From positions 1 through 36,462 of the forward strand of contig JABMQN010000018.1 in the NCBI GenBank assembly GCA_013203045.1: a stretch of 36,462 nucleotides of DNA. The letters are read 5' to 3'. The notes below the pieces were generated by a model, which was not told the DNA's origin, did not search any database, and saw only the letters and a program-made list of their open reading frames with translations. This document shows positions 7,739 through 17,100 of this stretch, in pieces. The translations under genes were made by a program, and so were the position numbers. How positions within the stretch are numbered: the stretch's first letter is position 1; each line of letters starts with the position of its first letter. The DNA is from Chloroflexota bacterium (GTDB lineage Bacteria; Chloroflexota; Dehalococcoidia; SZUA-161; SpSt-899).

Positions 7739-8746
7739 TTATGAACCGTTAATAATTTGATAGTTGATTGTTCCCTGATATTCTTCAGGGATAATACCTG
7801 TGCTACCCAACCAGAGCCACATAGTATTGTTTGCTTGAGTATCACCAGATTCGCTGGTTTGAGTACCGCTCTCATCAATCGAGGTATATCCGGCACTTAG
7901 AACTTGAACGGAATCGGCTTGTGTAGCATCATCATCTGCGGTTAGAGAAAACTCGGCGGAACCTGGGCTTGTGCCTGATGTGTTTAATGCGATGGTTCCA
8001 CTACTGGTCTGACCGACCCAGCTTGCATCCGATTTGACCTGTTCATCATAAGCTCCATTTGCAATATACGTAGCGCTAACTGCTCCCGAAGGTGATCCAG
8101 TACATCCTAATACAACTGATCCGAAGCTAGTTGTACCTGAAAGAGTAGATATCTCTCCGTACCAGTCCACCTCTCTATCTTCCTGATAATTATCACCTGT
8201 AGTAGTCCCATCATCGGCTACAGCGTAAATATGCCACTCTCCTGCACCCGGACTCTCGGTAGTCACTTTACCTGGTATAAAGTTAAATTCAAATGTTCCA
8301 CTGGAGCCGGTGAGTGAAGGTTGGGTACAGCTGCCGCTTACCACAGACCACGTAGTGCTGGCGTTGGGATCCATGCTCCAACTTCCACTGTTTGCCCAGT
8401 TTAGGATGGCACAGTTTTGAGTGTTACCTGATGCGGGTCTACTTCCAGTGTTGTATGTTCCGTCAGCGTCGTAATAAAGGTAGACTTTCACAGTGCTGAG
8501 GTCATTGAGGGAATTGTTATCTGTAACAGCTACTTTTACGTTGTATTGTACCTGTGGGGTCATCGATGAAGATGCGGCGGCACTTGTACCAGTACTCCAT
8601 AGTGCAACGCTACTCACTGAAGGCGCAGCATTGCTCACTGTAAAAGTTCCTGTTGATGAACCTTCGACAGCAGCCAGAATTATACTTGGCGTGGCGATTA
8701 TCAACATCATCACTAACGTTACTGCTATTGACTTCATTGAAAACAT
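7739..8746 (-). CDS. Exported surface protein, short form of the four-member C-terminal module family
   Basis: A 335-residue protein with a signal peptide (residues 1-26, TLVMMLIIATPSIILA) followed almost directly by the module shared with three neighbours. The first half (about 40-195) is an Ig-like region containing PQVQYNVKVAVTDNNSLNDL, a YYDADGTY loop and WHIYAVADDG. The second half (about 196-335) opens with TSFGSVVLG, has ISNGAYDEQVKSDA-like strands and ends EEYQGTINYQIINGS. It has no membrane anchor or LPXTG signal, so it is secreted or bound to other surface proteins. I do not recognise a named family. Similar secreted beta-proteins occur in archaea and Chloroflexota. It is a separate unit with its own terminator, downstream of the surface operon. 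Confidence 0.72.
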   Translation of the reverse strand: MFSMKSIAVTLVMMLIIATPSIILAAVEGSSTGTFTVSNAAPSVSSVALWSTGTSAAASSSMTPQVQYNVKVAVTDNNSLNDLSTVKVYLYYDADGTYNTGSRPASGNTQNCAILNWANSGSWSMDPNASTTWSVVSGSCTQPSLTGSSGTFEFNFIPGKVTTESPGAGEWHIYAVADDGTTTGDNYQEDREVDWYGEISTLSGTTSFGSVVLGCTGSPSGAVSATYIANGAYDEQVKSDASWVGQTSSGTIALNTSGTSPGSAEFSLTADDDATQADSVQVLSAGYTSIDESGTQTSESGDTQANNTMWLWLGSTGIIPEEYQGTINYQIINGS

Positions 8747-9060
8747 TGTTCTATGTTCCTATCTTGAATAATGCCTCTATCACAACATCCTCACCGCCAC
8801 AACTATGAACAATAGGTAGAATATTCCTTCTAGAATAAACGTATCATAAATAGGGTTTGTATTCGACGTGGAAATCCCTACTTTGTCATGGGTGTAAACC
8901 CGATGAATACCAATCAATACTGAGACGTCTTGAAAAGGCATATTTAAACCTAGGGTCTATGAGGAATTCCCGTAGATTAGGAGATTTGTGATGAGGCAGC
9001 CTAATAAATAACATGGTTATTTATTAGGCTATGTACATGCTTGATATTTTAAATTCACAT
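8747..9060. other. Gap between the surface operon and the 335-aa gene
   Basis: About 310 bases hold the operon's terminator hairpin (8998-9030) and, presumably, the promoter of the 335-aa surface protein gene. No ORF with family resemblance was found. Confidence 0.55.
8998..9030 (-). terminator. 15-bp perfect hairpin at the end of the surface-protein operon
   Basis: AGCCTAATAAATAAC (8998-9012) pairs perfectly with GTTATTTATTAGGCT (9016-9030) around the loop ATG. It begins 30 bases after the stop of the membrane-anchored Ig-like gene. There is no clear T tract after it, but the position and stem fit the end of the transcript. Confidence 0.68.
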
Positions 9061-10266
9061 TTACAGTGATTTGCTTATTCGATACCGTTTTCTTTTGATG
9101 GATCGCCTTTTGTTCAAAAATACTAGTGTTGAAATAGCGACGAGAACAAGAATTCCGATCACTATCCCGATGATGAGCGGGGTATTACTGCTACCCTTTT
9201 CTTCATCCGCTTCGTCATCTTCGATAACGACGATACCCTCCACGTCAATGGACCCAATCGTACTGTACGTGTAGGGTTCGCCACCCAGATTTAACTGCAT
9301 TTGAAAACTGTACCGTCCATTAAGCCAACCATCCGGCGGGATATAATTATATGATTGCTCTATAGTGCCTATTTCCAGTATACTCATAGTTCCTATCGAT
9401 ATTTCCTCGATTAGTACTTCATCGTGATTAACCAGAAGGAGCATTTCAGCATCGTTCATTGGTTTGTAAAGGTTCTCGATTACGTATATTAACTTAGTGA
9501 ATGCAAGTTGTCCGCTGGTACTGTGGTAGTGTGGCACAACTCCAAAATTAAGAAAGTACACGGTTTCAATTACCAGATTTACCGTTTTCTCTTCACCATT
9601 AGCCACGTTAAAACTCTCTTCGGCCAGTTTTTCATCTGCGACGTAAGCGTGGGCAATGAAGCGCCCTGGCGAAACCGTTGTTTCCAATATTCCAGTCTCT
9701 GAATAATCAAACTCCGACTCGGCGCCATCAGCGGCTATTTTCATTAACCTGATAACGGCGGGGATAGGTTCACCTGATGGGCCGACAGATTTTACTGTAA
9801 CGAAAGCAGACTCGCCAGTTATTATTACGGTGGCGGTCTGTCCTGCGGCTCCCATGATCTGGATTCCCCCCTCACTCTCCGAGTAGGATTCAGCGGTAAC
9901 TCGTATCTCGTGTTCTCCCGCAGGCGCGTCTTCGGAAGCCTCCAATGTTATAAGTACTTTCTGCTGTCCACTAGGCGCAATAGCAAAATCATCGTGGGAG
10001 AGAATAACGCTTACACCGCGTGGGGCTTCAGTGACCATTCGAACATTGAGTTCAGAATCACCATTATTGAATACAACTACATAGATGCTTGGTCCGCTAA
10101 TACTGGCGCCCTGGGGAAGTTCAAAAGGTTGACGGTAGAAGCTGCCTGATATGGCAATACCACCGTCTGCATTTGCCGGTATCGACCCAAACAGGAATGA
10201 TGACAGTACCAGCATTAGAATTGAAAGCAATGGTATGGTCGATTTTCTACATCGATAAAATTTCAT
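9061..10266 (-). CDS. Membrane-anchored Ig-like surface protein, DUF916-like architecture
   Basis: A 401-residue protein with a signal peptide (residues 1-33, ending A-N-A), beta-rich ectodomains, a C-terminal helix (about 360-384, LIIGIVIGILVLVAISTLVFL) and a strongly basic tail KRRSIKRKRYR. Residues about 45-155 read like an NEW3/COG1470 or DUF916 Ig domain: LPQGASISGPSIYVVVFNNG, then PSGQQKVLITLEASEDAPAG. Residues about 160-235 resemble a carboxypeptidase-regulatory-like fold (GEPIPAVIRL, ending in VNLVIETV). Firmicute WxL-interacting proteins share this layout of Ig domain, single helix and basic tail. It is the last gene of the four-gene operon, 11 bases from the 922-aa gene, and could tether the secreted module proteins to the membrane. 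That role is inference. Confidence 0.7.
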   Translation of the reverse strand: MKFYRCRKSTIPLLSILMLVLSSFLFGSIPANADGGIAISGSFYRQPFELPQGASISGPSIYVVVFNNGDSELNVRMVTEAPRGVSVILSHDDFAIAPSGQQKVLITLEASEDAPAGEHEIRVTAESYSESEGGIQIMGAAGQTATVIITGESAFVTVKSVGPSGEPIPAVIRLMKIAADGAESEFDYSETGILETTVSPGRFIAHAYVADEKLAEESFNVANGEEKTVNLVIETVYFLNFGVVPHYHSTSGQLAFTKLIYVIENLYKPMNDAEMLLLVNHDEVLIEEISIGTMSILEIGTIEQSYNYIPPDGWLNGRYSFQMQLNLGGEPYTYSTIGSIDVEGIVVIEDDEADEEKGSSNTPLIIGIVIGILVLVAISTLVFLNKRRSIKRKRYRISKSL

Positions 10267-10277
10267 TTTCTGCTCCT

Positions 10278-13046
10278 TTATGACCCATCGGCAATCTTGA
10301 GGTAGACTGAACCCTGGTATTCCTCATCCGGGATATCAGCGCTACCAAGCCAGAGCCACAGGTTATTGTTAGCCTGTGCATCACCAGATTCAGTTGTTTG
10401 TGTTCCAGTATCATCTATTGTTGTATACGATGCGCTAAGCACTTGCACTGCATCAGCCAGAGTATCGTCATCATCGGCTTGGAGTGCGAATTGAGCATTC
10501 CCTGGATTCGTACCTGAAGCGTACAAAGAAATTGTTCCACTGCTCGTCTGTCCAACCCAGTTCGCATCTGATTTTACTTGTTCAACATAAGCTCCATTGG
10601 AAATATAGGTAACGCTAAATGCAGTAGAAGGCGATCCGCTCGTTCCCAGTGATACAGTTCCAAAGCTGGTGTCAGTGATACTGGCAGTTTCTCCATACCA
10701 GTTCATATCCCGGTTTGCCGAATAGTTGCTAGCAGTAGTAATGCCATCATCAGCTTCGGCAAAAGCGTGCCACTTGGCTGATCCGGCATTCTCCGTAGCT
10801 ACTTTGCCTGGCTTGAAGTGAAACTCAAAATTGCCGGTAGTACCAGTGAGAGAAGGTGCCGAGCAACTGCCGCTAACGACAGACCATGTAGTGCTAGAGC
10901 TGGGATCAATACTCCATGTAGGAGAGCCTCCGTTAGTCCACGTGAGTATAGCTGCTGTCTGCGTATTACCTGATCCTGGGACGTCTTCAGCAGCGTAGCT
11001 GCCATCGCTATCATAAAAGAGAGTCAACTCCACGTCGCTCAAATCATCAAGTGAGTTGTTATCTGTAACAGGCACTTTGGCGTTGTATTGCACCTGCGGG
11101 ATCATCGAGTTAGTTGATGCGATAGTCCCCGTAGTAGTCCAGATTAATGGTGCATCGACCGTGGGAGCTTCGTTTGCAGGGGTAAATGAAATTGTGGATG
11201 TATCTATCCTTTCAGGGATGGTTTCAAAGGTAATGGAGAACTGGGGTCTTCTATATGTATAACCATTCTCGGTGCTCCCGAAATTGATGGCTGTGTAACC
11301 TATTCCTTCTTGGTCAGTGATCATGATGAATCCATATCGGTGACCGGCATTGTCATTTTGATATTGGAGAACATCACGGGCTAATTGATCCCCGAATGTC
11401 CACGTATGGTTTCCCCCCACCACCGGGATGCTGGTTACAGATGCCAGTGCGGTGTTACCTCTATCATTTGTACCATCGTAGTCACTTGATGCGTCACCGT
11501 CTACTCCAGACGTACTCTTACCCGCGCCGGCAGTGGTCCATGCAGACGTATTATAGCGCTCATAGTTCCAGCATACTTCTCCGGAAAAGGCTTGGTAATG
11601 AGCTCTCGTTCCTTCATTCACATCCCAGTCTCCTGAGGCAGTACCCCAATCATCCAAAACGGGATATATGCTCATGGTGTGGCTCACTCCTCCGCCCCCG
11701 CTGACCACGTAAAGATTGAGAGAGGCCCCGGTAATGGTGGCATCAGGATGGGCCTGGTCAAAGGCCGCCAAATCAAACTGGAAGAGAAGGCGATTGTGGT
11801 ATTGCCATGACGACCAGATAAAACTTCCGCATCTCAGCGTGTCATCGGTGCCAAAGTTGTAGTTTTCAAATACAAGTGATAAAAGAGAGGTATCCTGAAC
11901 TCCAGAATAGTTTTCTCCACCCCTGTTACCAAATGTAACCGTATCATTAAACAGCAGGCCAGAGTTGCCCAGATTGAAGGCCGTTGCAGGAACCATGTCG
12001 TAAAATTTGGTTTCTGTGAGTTCTTTGTCACGAATGACCGTTGCATCTGAGGAACTGGTACCCGAAAACAAATCTATTTTCGATCCGTAGAAGCCTGTGC
12101 TTGGCTGAATGGTATTACCGATGGGATATCTTTTTGTGGAACTGACTGTATTATAATATGGTTTGCTTTGTGTCATTCGCTCTGTTCCGAAGCTACAAAG
12201 CGCCATGCCGTTTGTTGCCGAATCCAAATACGCGCTATCCGTTTTCAATATAGTAGATAATCCGTTATCGTCGGATTCCGGCGAACCGAAACGCAGTGGA
12301 GCCGGTGTTATCCAGTGGATCGGCCTGCCTGTATCCGGGCTGTAAAAAACAATGTTCCCCCACGAAGTATCTAGGATTGCATTACTTGCTTCTACCGAAT
12401 AACTGTACCTGATACCCACCGCTAGATCCTCAATCTGATCACTTGGCAAGTTACTAAATATAGTATCTTTCAGCGTCTTAGGTATGTAGACTCTATCTAC
12501 CAATTGGTCGTTTATATATTTTACGGAATATGAGATTCCATCTGAGTCTGTCCATGATACTGTATCGCCGTTCACGGTTGGTGTCAGGCCAGAGAAATCG
12601 AATTCAAATATCAGCTCTTCCCATCCGGTTACATTGTTTCTCACCACGATGCCATCTATCTCGAATGATCTCTCGTCGCCCCAGTGCTCAAAAGTGAATG
12701 TGCCATTCTCCTTGATCCATAATCGATATACGCCAGAAGTCACTTCCCAGGTATATCCCGGTTTATCTGATGACCGGATGCTCACATCCACCAGATCATA
12801 TTCACCTTGTTCATTCTTGTAGTATTTGGGATAGGCATATACGTTCCATGTATTCCCAACTTGCTCGGAGAAGTGGTTAATTGGGATAGCTTCCTCTGAT
12901 TGTGTTCCGGATAAGATGATGTTCTTAAGATTGATGCATCCCGATGATGTGAAGAAAAATACTGCCAGCAGGAGAATAGTCGCGATAGTGCTCATAAGGA
13001 GGTCGCATATAGTTTTATTCGATTTATTCACAGTCAGTATTGTCAT
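10278..13046 (-). CDS. Large surface protein with DNRLRE/CBM96-like domain and shared C-terminal module
   Basis: A 922-residue exported protein. The N-terminus has a hydrophobic segment (IATILLLAVFFF) ending at a Cys (residue 37, S-S-G-C), a weak lipobox, so it is either a lipoprotein or conventionally cleaved. Residues about 55-370 are a beta-rich region without a family I recognise (DTSWGNIVFYSPDTGRPIHW). Residues about 380-610 match the DNRLRE/CBM96 type: NRLLFQFDLAAF, ITGASLNLYVVS, W-D-V-N-E-G-T and ITDQEGIGYTAINFGSTE. Such domains bind polysaccharide in secreted proteins. Residues 626-922 are the shared C-terminal module ending EEYQGSVYLKIADGS. The gene is third in the operon and 15 bases after the 356-aa gene. 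The Shine-Dalgarno is weak (GAAGTGAA). Confidence 0.75.
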   Translation of the reverse strand: MTILTVNKSNKTICDLLMSTIATILLLAVFFFTSSGCINLKNIILSGTQSEEAIPINHFSEQVGNTWNVYAYPKYYKNEQGEYDLVDVSIRSSDKPGYTWEVTSGVYRLWIKENGTFTFEHWGDERSFEIDGIVVRNNVTGWEELIFEFDFSGLTPTVNGDTVSWTDSDGISYSVKYINDQLVDRVYIPKTLKDTIFSNLPSDQIEDLAVGIRYSYSVEASNAILDTSWGNIVFYSPDTGRPIHWITPAPLRFGSPESDDNGLSTILKTDSAYLDSATNGMALCSFGTERMTQSKPYYNTVSSTKRYPIGNTIQPSTGFYGSKIDLFSGTSSSDATVIRDKELTETKFYDMVPATAFNLGNSGLLFNDTVTFGNRGGENYSGVQDTSLLSLVFENYNFGTDDTLRCGSFIWSSWQYHNRLLFQFDLAAFDQAHPDATITGASLNLYVVSGGGGVSHTMSIYPVLDDWGTASGDWDVNEGTRAHYQAFSGEVCWNYERYNTSAWTTAGAGKSTSGVDGDASSDYDGTNDRGNTALASVTSIPVVGGNHTWTFGDQLARDVLQYQNDNAGHRYGFIMITDQEGIGYTAINFGSTENGYTYRRPQFSITFETIPERIDTSTISFTPANEAPTVDAPLIWTTTGTIASTNSMIPQVQYNAKVPVTDNNSLDDLSDVELTLFYDSDGSYAAEDVPGSGNTQTAAILTWTNGGSPTWSIDPSSSTTWSVVSGSCSAPSLTGTTGNFEFHFKPGKVATENAGSAKWHAFAEADDGITTASNYSANRDMNWYGETASITDTSFGTVSLGTSGSPSTAFSVTYISNGAYVEQVKSDANWVGQTSSGTISLYASGTNPGNAQFALQADDDDTLADAVQVLSASYTTIDDTGTQTTESGDAQANNNLWLWLGSADIPDEEYQGSVYLKIADGS

Positions 13047-13061
13047 TGCATTTCACTTCAA

Positions 13062-14132
13062 TTATAAGCCGTTTATAATTCGATAATATAGGGTTCCTTG
13101 ATATTCCTCACTTATGATACCGGATTCATATAACCAGAGCCAGAGATGGTTGTTAGCTTGTGTGATGCCCGCTTCCCCGGTCTGGGTACCCGAATTGTTG
13201 ATCGTTGTATAATAATCACTTTGCACCTGCACTGAGTCAGCCACGGTGTCATCATCATCTGCCTTGAGTGCAAATTGGGATGCACCTGGACTGGTACCGG
13301 AGGTGTGCAAAGTCAATGTTGCAGCGCTGTCCTGACCGGTCATTGTTGCATCTGATCTTACCTGCTCATCATAGGGACCATTGGAAATGTAAGTAGCGCT
13401 TACTGCCCCGGAAACAGACCCACTGCATCCCAGCGGCACGGTACCGAAACTGGTAGTGGCGGTCACTCCTGAGACCTCTCCATACCAGTTCATCTCACGG
13501 TCTTCCTGGTAATTGTCGCCGGTCCCAGCGGCACCGTCCGTAGCTATGGCATATATGTGCCATTCGTCATTACCGTTATTCTCTGTAGCTACTTTGCCTG
13601 GTTTAAAATGGAATTCAAATGTACCGGTGGAGCTGGTGAGTGACGGGGCGGAACAACTGCCACTGACAACAGCCCAGGTAGTGCTGGCACTGGGATCAAT
13701 CGTAAATGAACCTCCATTGGTCCAGGTGAGAATGGCACACGATTGTGTGTTACCAGTTCCGGGTCGGTCTCCCTCATCATACGTGCCGTCAGCGTCATAG
13801 TAAATAGTCACCTTCAATGTATTGAGATCGTTGAAAGTATTGTTGTCTGTCGCGGCTACCTTCACATTGTATTGGGTTTGTGGGCTCATTAAAGTGGCCT
13901 GTGCTGCACCGGTCCCTGTGCTCCAAAGCTCCACGCTGGTTATTGAAGGATCTTCGTTGGGTATAGTGAATGATCCGGTTGAAGGTATTTCTGTTGCTGC
14001 AAGGACAATCCCAGGCATTGTTACGAGCAGTAACACGATTGCCACTGCTAAAGATGAAATCCTATTTGATTCCAAATTTGGCCCTCTTTTCCTCATACCT
14101 GAAGTAAAAAGTCTGGCCAAACATGCATTCAT
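13062..14132 (-). CDS. Exported surface protein, short form of the shared module family
   Basis: A 356-residue protein that is signal peptide plus module. Its ATG overlaps the stop of the 1201-aa gene in an ATGA arrangement, suggesting translational coupling. A start at codon 13 (14096) would give a more standard signal peptide, beginning MRKRGPNLE. The hydrophobic core is SLAVAIVLLLVTMPGIVLA. The module shows the same Ig-like half (YNVKVAATDNNTFNDL, YYDADGTYDEGDRP, EWHIYAIATDG) and second half (SFGTVPLG, ISNGPYDEQVRSDA, KADDDDTVADSVQV), ending EEYQGTLYYRIINGL. There is no anchor or enzyme motif. It is probably secreted and associated with partner proteins of the same operon. Confidence 0.72.
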   Translation of the reverse strand: MNACLARLFTSGMRKRGPNLESNRISSLAVAIVLLLVTMPGIVLAATEIPSTGSFTIPNEDPSITSVELWSTGTGAAQATLMSPQTQYNVKVAATDNNTFNDLNTLKVTIYYDADGTYDEGDRPGTGNTQSCAILTWTNGGSFTIDPSASTTWAVVSGSCSAPSLTSSTGTFEFHFKPGKVATENNGNDEWHIYAIATDGAAGTGDNYQEDREMNWYGEVSGVTATTSFGTVPLGCSGSVSGAVSATYISNGPYDEQVRSDATMTGQDSAATLTLHTSGTSPGASQFALKADDDDTVADSVQVQSDYYTTINNSGTQTGEAGITQANNHLWLWLYESGIISEEYQGTLYYRIINGL

Positions 14133-17100
14133 GAACCGTCACCAATTCCGAAATAGACGCTGCCTTGGAATTCATCTGCCGGAATGCCAGAATCGGTAGT
14201 AAGCCATAAATAGTTGTTAGCCTGGGTAACACCAGCCTCCGCAGTCTGTGTACCTGATGTGTCTATTGACGTGTAAGATGCGCTTGCAACCGATACTGCG
14301 TCAGCCACAGTGTTATCATCATCTGCCTTTAGAGAGAACTCGGTACCCAAGGAGAGAGCGGTGCTGGTGAGCTGTCCGATCCAACTTGCATCTGACTTGA
14401 CTTGTTCATCATATGCTCCGTTCGAAATATAGGTGGCGCTCACTGCACTGGTAGATACGATGTCAGTATCTCCCAACGATACGCTACCAAAGCCAAAGCT
14501 AGAGGTGATACTATTGATTTCTCCATACCAGTTCATATCCAAGTTGTCCTGGTAGTTATTGGCTGTTAGGGTGCCGGAATTCGCCGCCCCGTAAATGTGC
14601 CACTTGGCTGAGCCTGTAGTCTCAGAGGCTACCTTCCCCGGAGTGAAGTAAAACTGAAACGTGCCCTCAGTGCTGCTCAAGGAAGGTGCAGAGCAACTAC
14701 CGCTATTAATTGACCAGGTAGTGCTGGTATCAGGATTAATGGACCAGACAGGCGATCCACCGTTGGTCCAGGCAAGTATAGCCGCCGTTTGAGTGTTGCC
14801 CGAGCCCGGGACATCTTCAACGGCATAACTGCCGTCGCTATCATAGAAGAGGGTAGCCTTTACTGTGCTTAAGTCATTGAGAGTGCCGTCGTTTTTGGTG
14901 ATTCTGACCCTAGTGTTATATTCAACTTGCGGTGTTATCGATGTTGCTTCCGACGGCGTTGCCCCGGTGTCCCACAACACCACTGAATTCAATACGAAAT
15001 CGAGAGGCGCTTGCCACGATAATAGCCAGTCCTTGAGTGTTGGTGTATCGCCGCCGTCTGAGGTCAGCTCTGCGTATGCCTTTACAGGATTAATTGAACC
15101 GGCACATTTTGAAATGTCGTAACCTATTGCGGCTTCGGTGCCGCTGATGGTGCAGAGCACGCTATCATCGCTGGCATCTAGTATTTTGTACTCGATACCG
15201 GTACCTGCAGGCGTGCCGTGATTGACAGAAAAGGTATCCCATGAAATGGTGCCGCTGATAGTGATATCAGTTGAAGTAATCGTGCCGGGCGACCCGTACG
15301 CAGTCAGAGATGCGATGCCGTTGCCCACAGTTATATTGGAGGTGGAATCCACTTTATCCCAGGCAAACTTGCCGTCACTCCAGTCATTCCAGGTAATGTT
15401 CCAATCGTGCAGGGTCGGCGTAACGAGGGTATCAGTGGTAGAAAGGTTGGCTGCCAGCCTGACTTCAGAGTAAGTCCCGGTATTCAAACTCATCAGATCT
15501 ACCGGGGAGCTATCGAAGCCCGCAGCGTTCCCGGAAAGATCACCATCCGGGATCAGTTGCCATGATCCGCCGCTATAATACTCAAGCCGGATCTTGATAT
15601 CGGTATTTGTTGGTTCCGTATCACTCCAGCCAAGTGAGTCCCAGTTACTCAGGCTTGAGGGCGCGATACCGACAGATGAGACGGTACCAGATGAACTATA
15701 AGTGTTGAATGTTTTCGTAAAGACCAGATCATCGAACCACACCTTCTTGACAGTACCCCCCAGAAGGGCACCAAGTCTTAGTTTAAAGCTGGAGTTGCCA
15801 TACGTGTCGAGATCTATGGCGGCATTGCGGCGGAGCCAAGCCCAATCTGAACCATTGTTGTCCAGGTAATCTATAACGGTCCAGGATGAACCATTATAGT
15901 ACTCAAGACGGAAATCATAAGTTGCAGTATAAAGTTTATAGAACCAGAAATCCAGATTGGCCGTTAAAGCATTGGAAAGATCAATTGTATCCGACGTGAG
16001 GTAATTCCAGGCATATACGCCATTTTTCACCCACATACTGTGATTGCCACTGCGACTTATACCTGATTTGATGGACCATGGGGATGTACCATCCCAGAGG
16101 GAATGGGTGAAGCTGTCGCTGAAAGCGGTCTCACCATCTACAGTCAGAACCACGTCATCCACCCACGCAGAATGCCCGATAGCGTTCGTGCAATCGATCC
16201 TGATTCTAAAATTGGAAATGCCATAGGTACCAAGGTCTATCGCCACATCATTGTAGTGGAGCCAGGTCCAATCGCCACCATTGTTATCAAGCTCGTCGAT
16301 GATATCATAAGTTGAGCCGTTGAAAAAATAAAGGGTGAAACCGGTGGCTGCCGTGTTATACTTGCGGAACCAGAAATCAAGACTGGCCGATGTCGCGCTC
16401 GAAAGATCGATATCATCCGATGTCACGACTCCCCCCCCTCCAAATTGAGACCTCAAACACGCGTAGTCGTCGTGATATGCAGTGCCCCCGACATCCAAAG
16501 AGGTAAGACCATTTCCATCCCAATTGCTCAGGTTGAAGCTGTCAGAGTAAGTGGTCTCGACTAAATTTGAAACGAGGGTGGTATCCCCTCCACTGGTTGC
16601 TGTGTTTGTGGAGCTGGTGGATATCGAAACAGTGCTGCTGAATGAGTCACCCCAGGATGTTGTTGATTCCTCTGCACCCAGTTCAAACGTTGGCTCATCT
16701 TCAATGAATTTTCTAGCTCTGGCCCATGAAACATAAATATCCTGTATATCGTAAGATCCTGCGCCAGAGCCAAGAAAAAAACCAAGATACATATATACTG
16801 ATTCGTTAAAATAATCTAAAGAAACCTTCTCAACATAATTACTAAAAAGACGAATATTTGTTCCATCAAAACCTGTTCCAAGTACGTAATCGACTTGTGC
16901 TGTTCTAGTAAATACTGGTACTCCTGATCCGAGGTTATAGCTTGCAACTGTACCATCACCAGCAAAATAGTTTACAGATGATCCTGCTGGATAGTCGACC
17001 ATGTAACATACATTGGCATCAGCTCCTGCGTTGCCAGCTTGCAAATTTTTTACATCTACTGTCATCATGCCAGAATACCAAGTTCCCGTACTCGCATACC

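Noticed and set aside
11396-14199. Antisense ORFs of 90-125 codons opposite the surface genes
   Set aside because: They mirror strongly coding frames with domain matches on the minus strand and have no features of their own.
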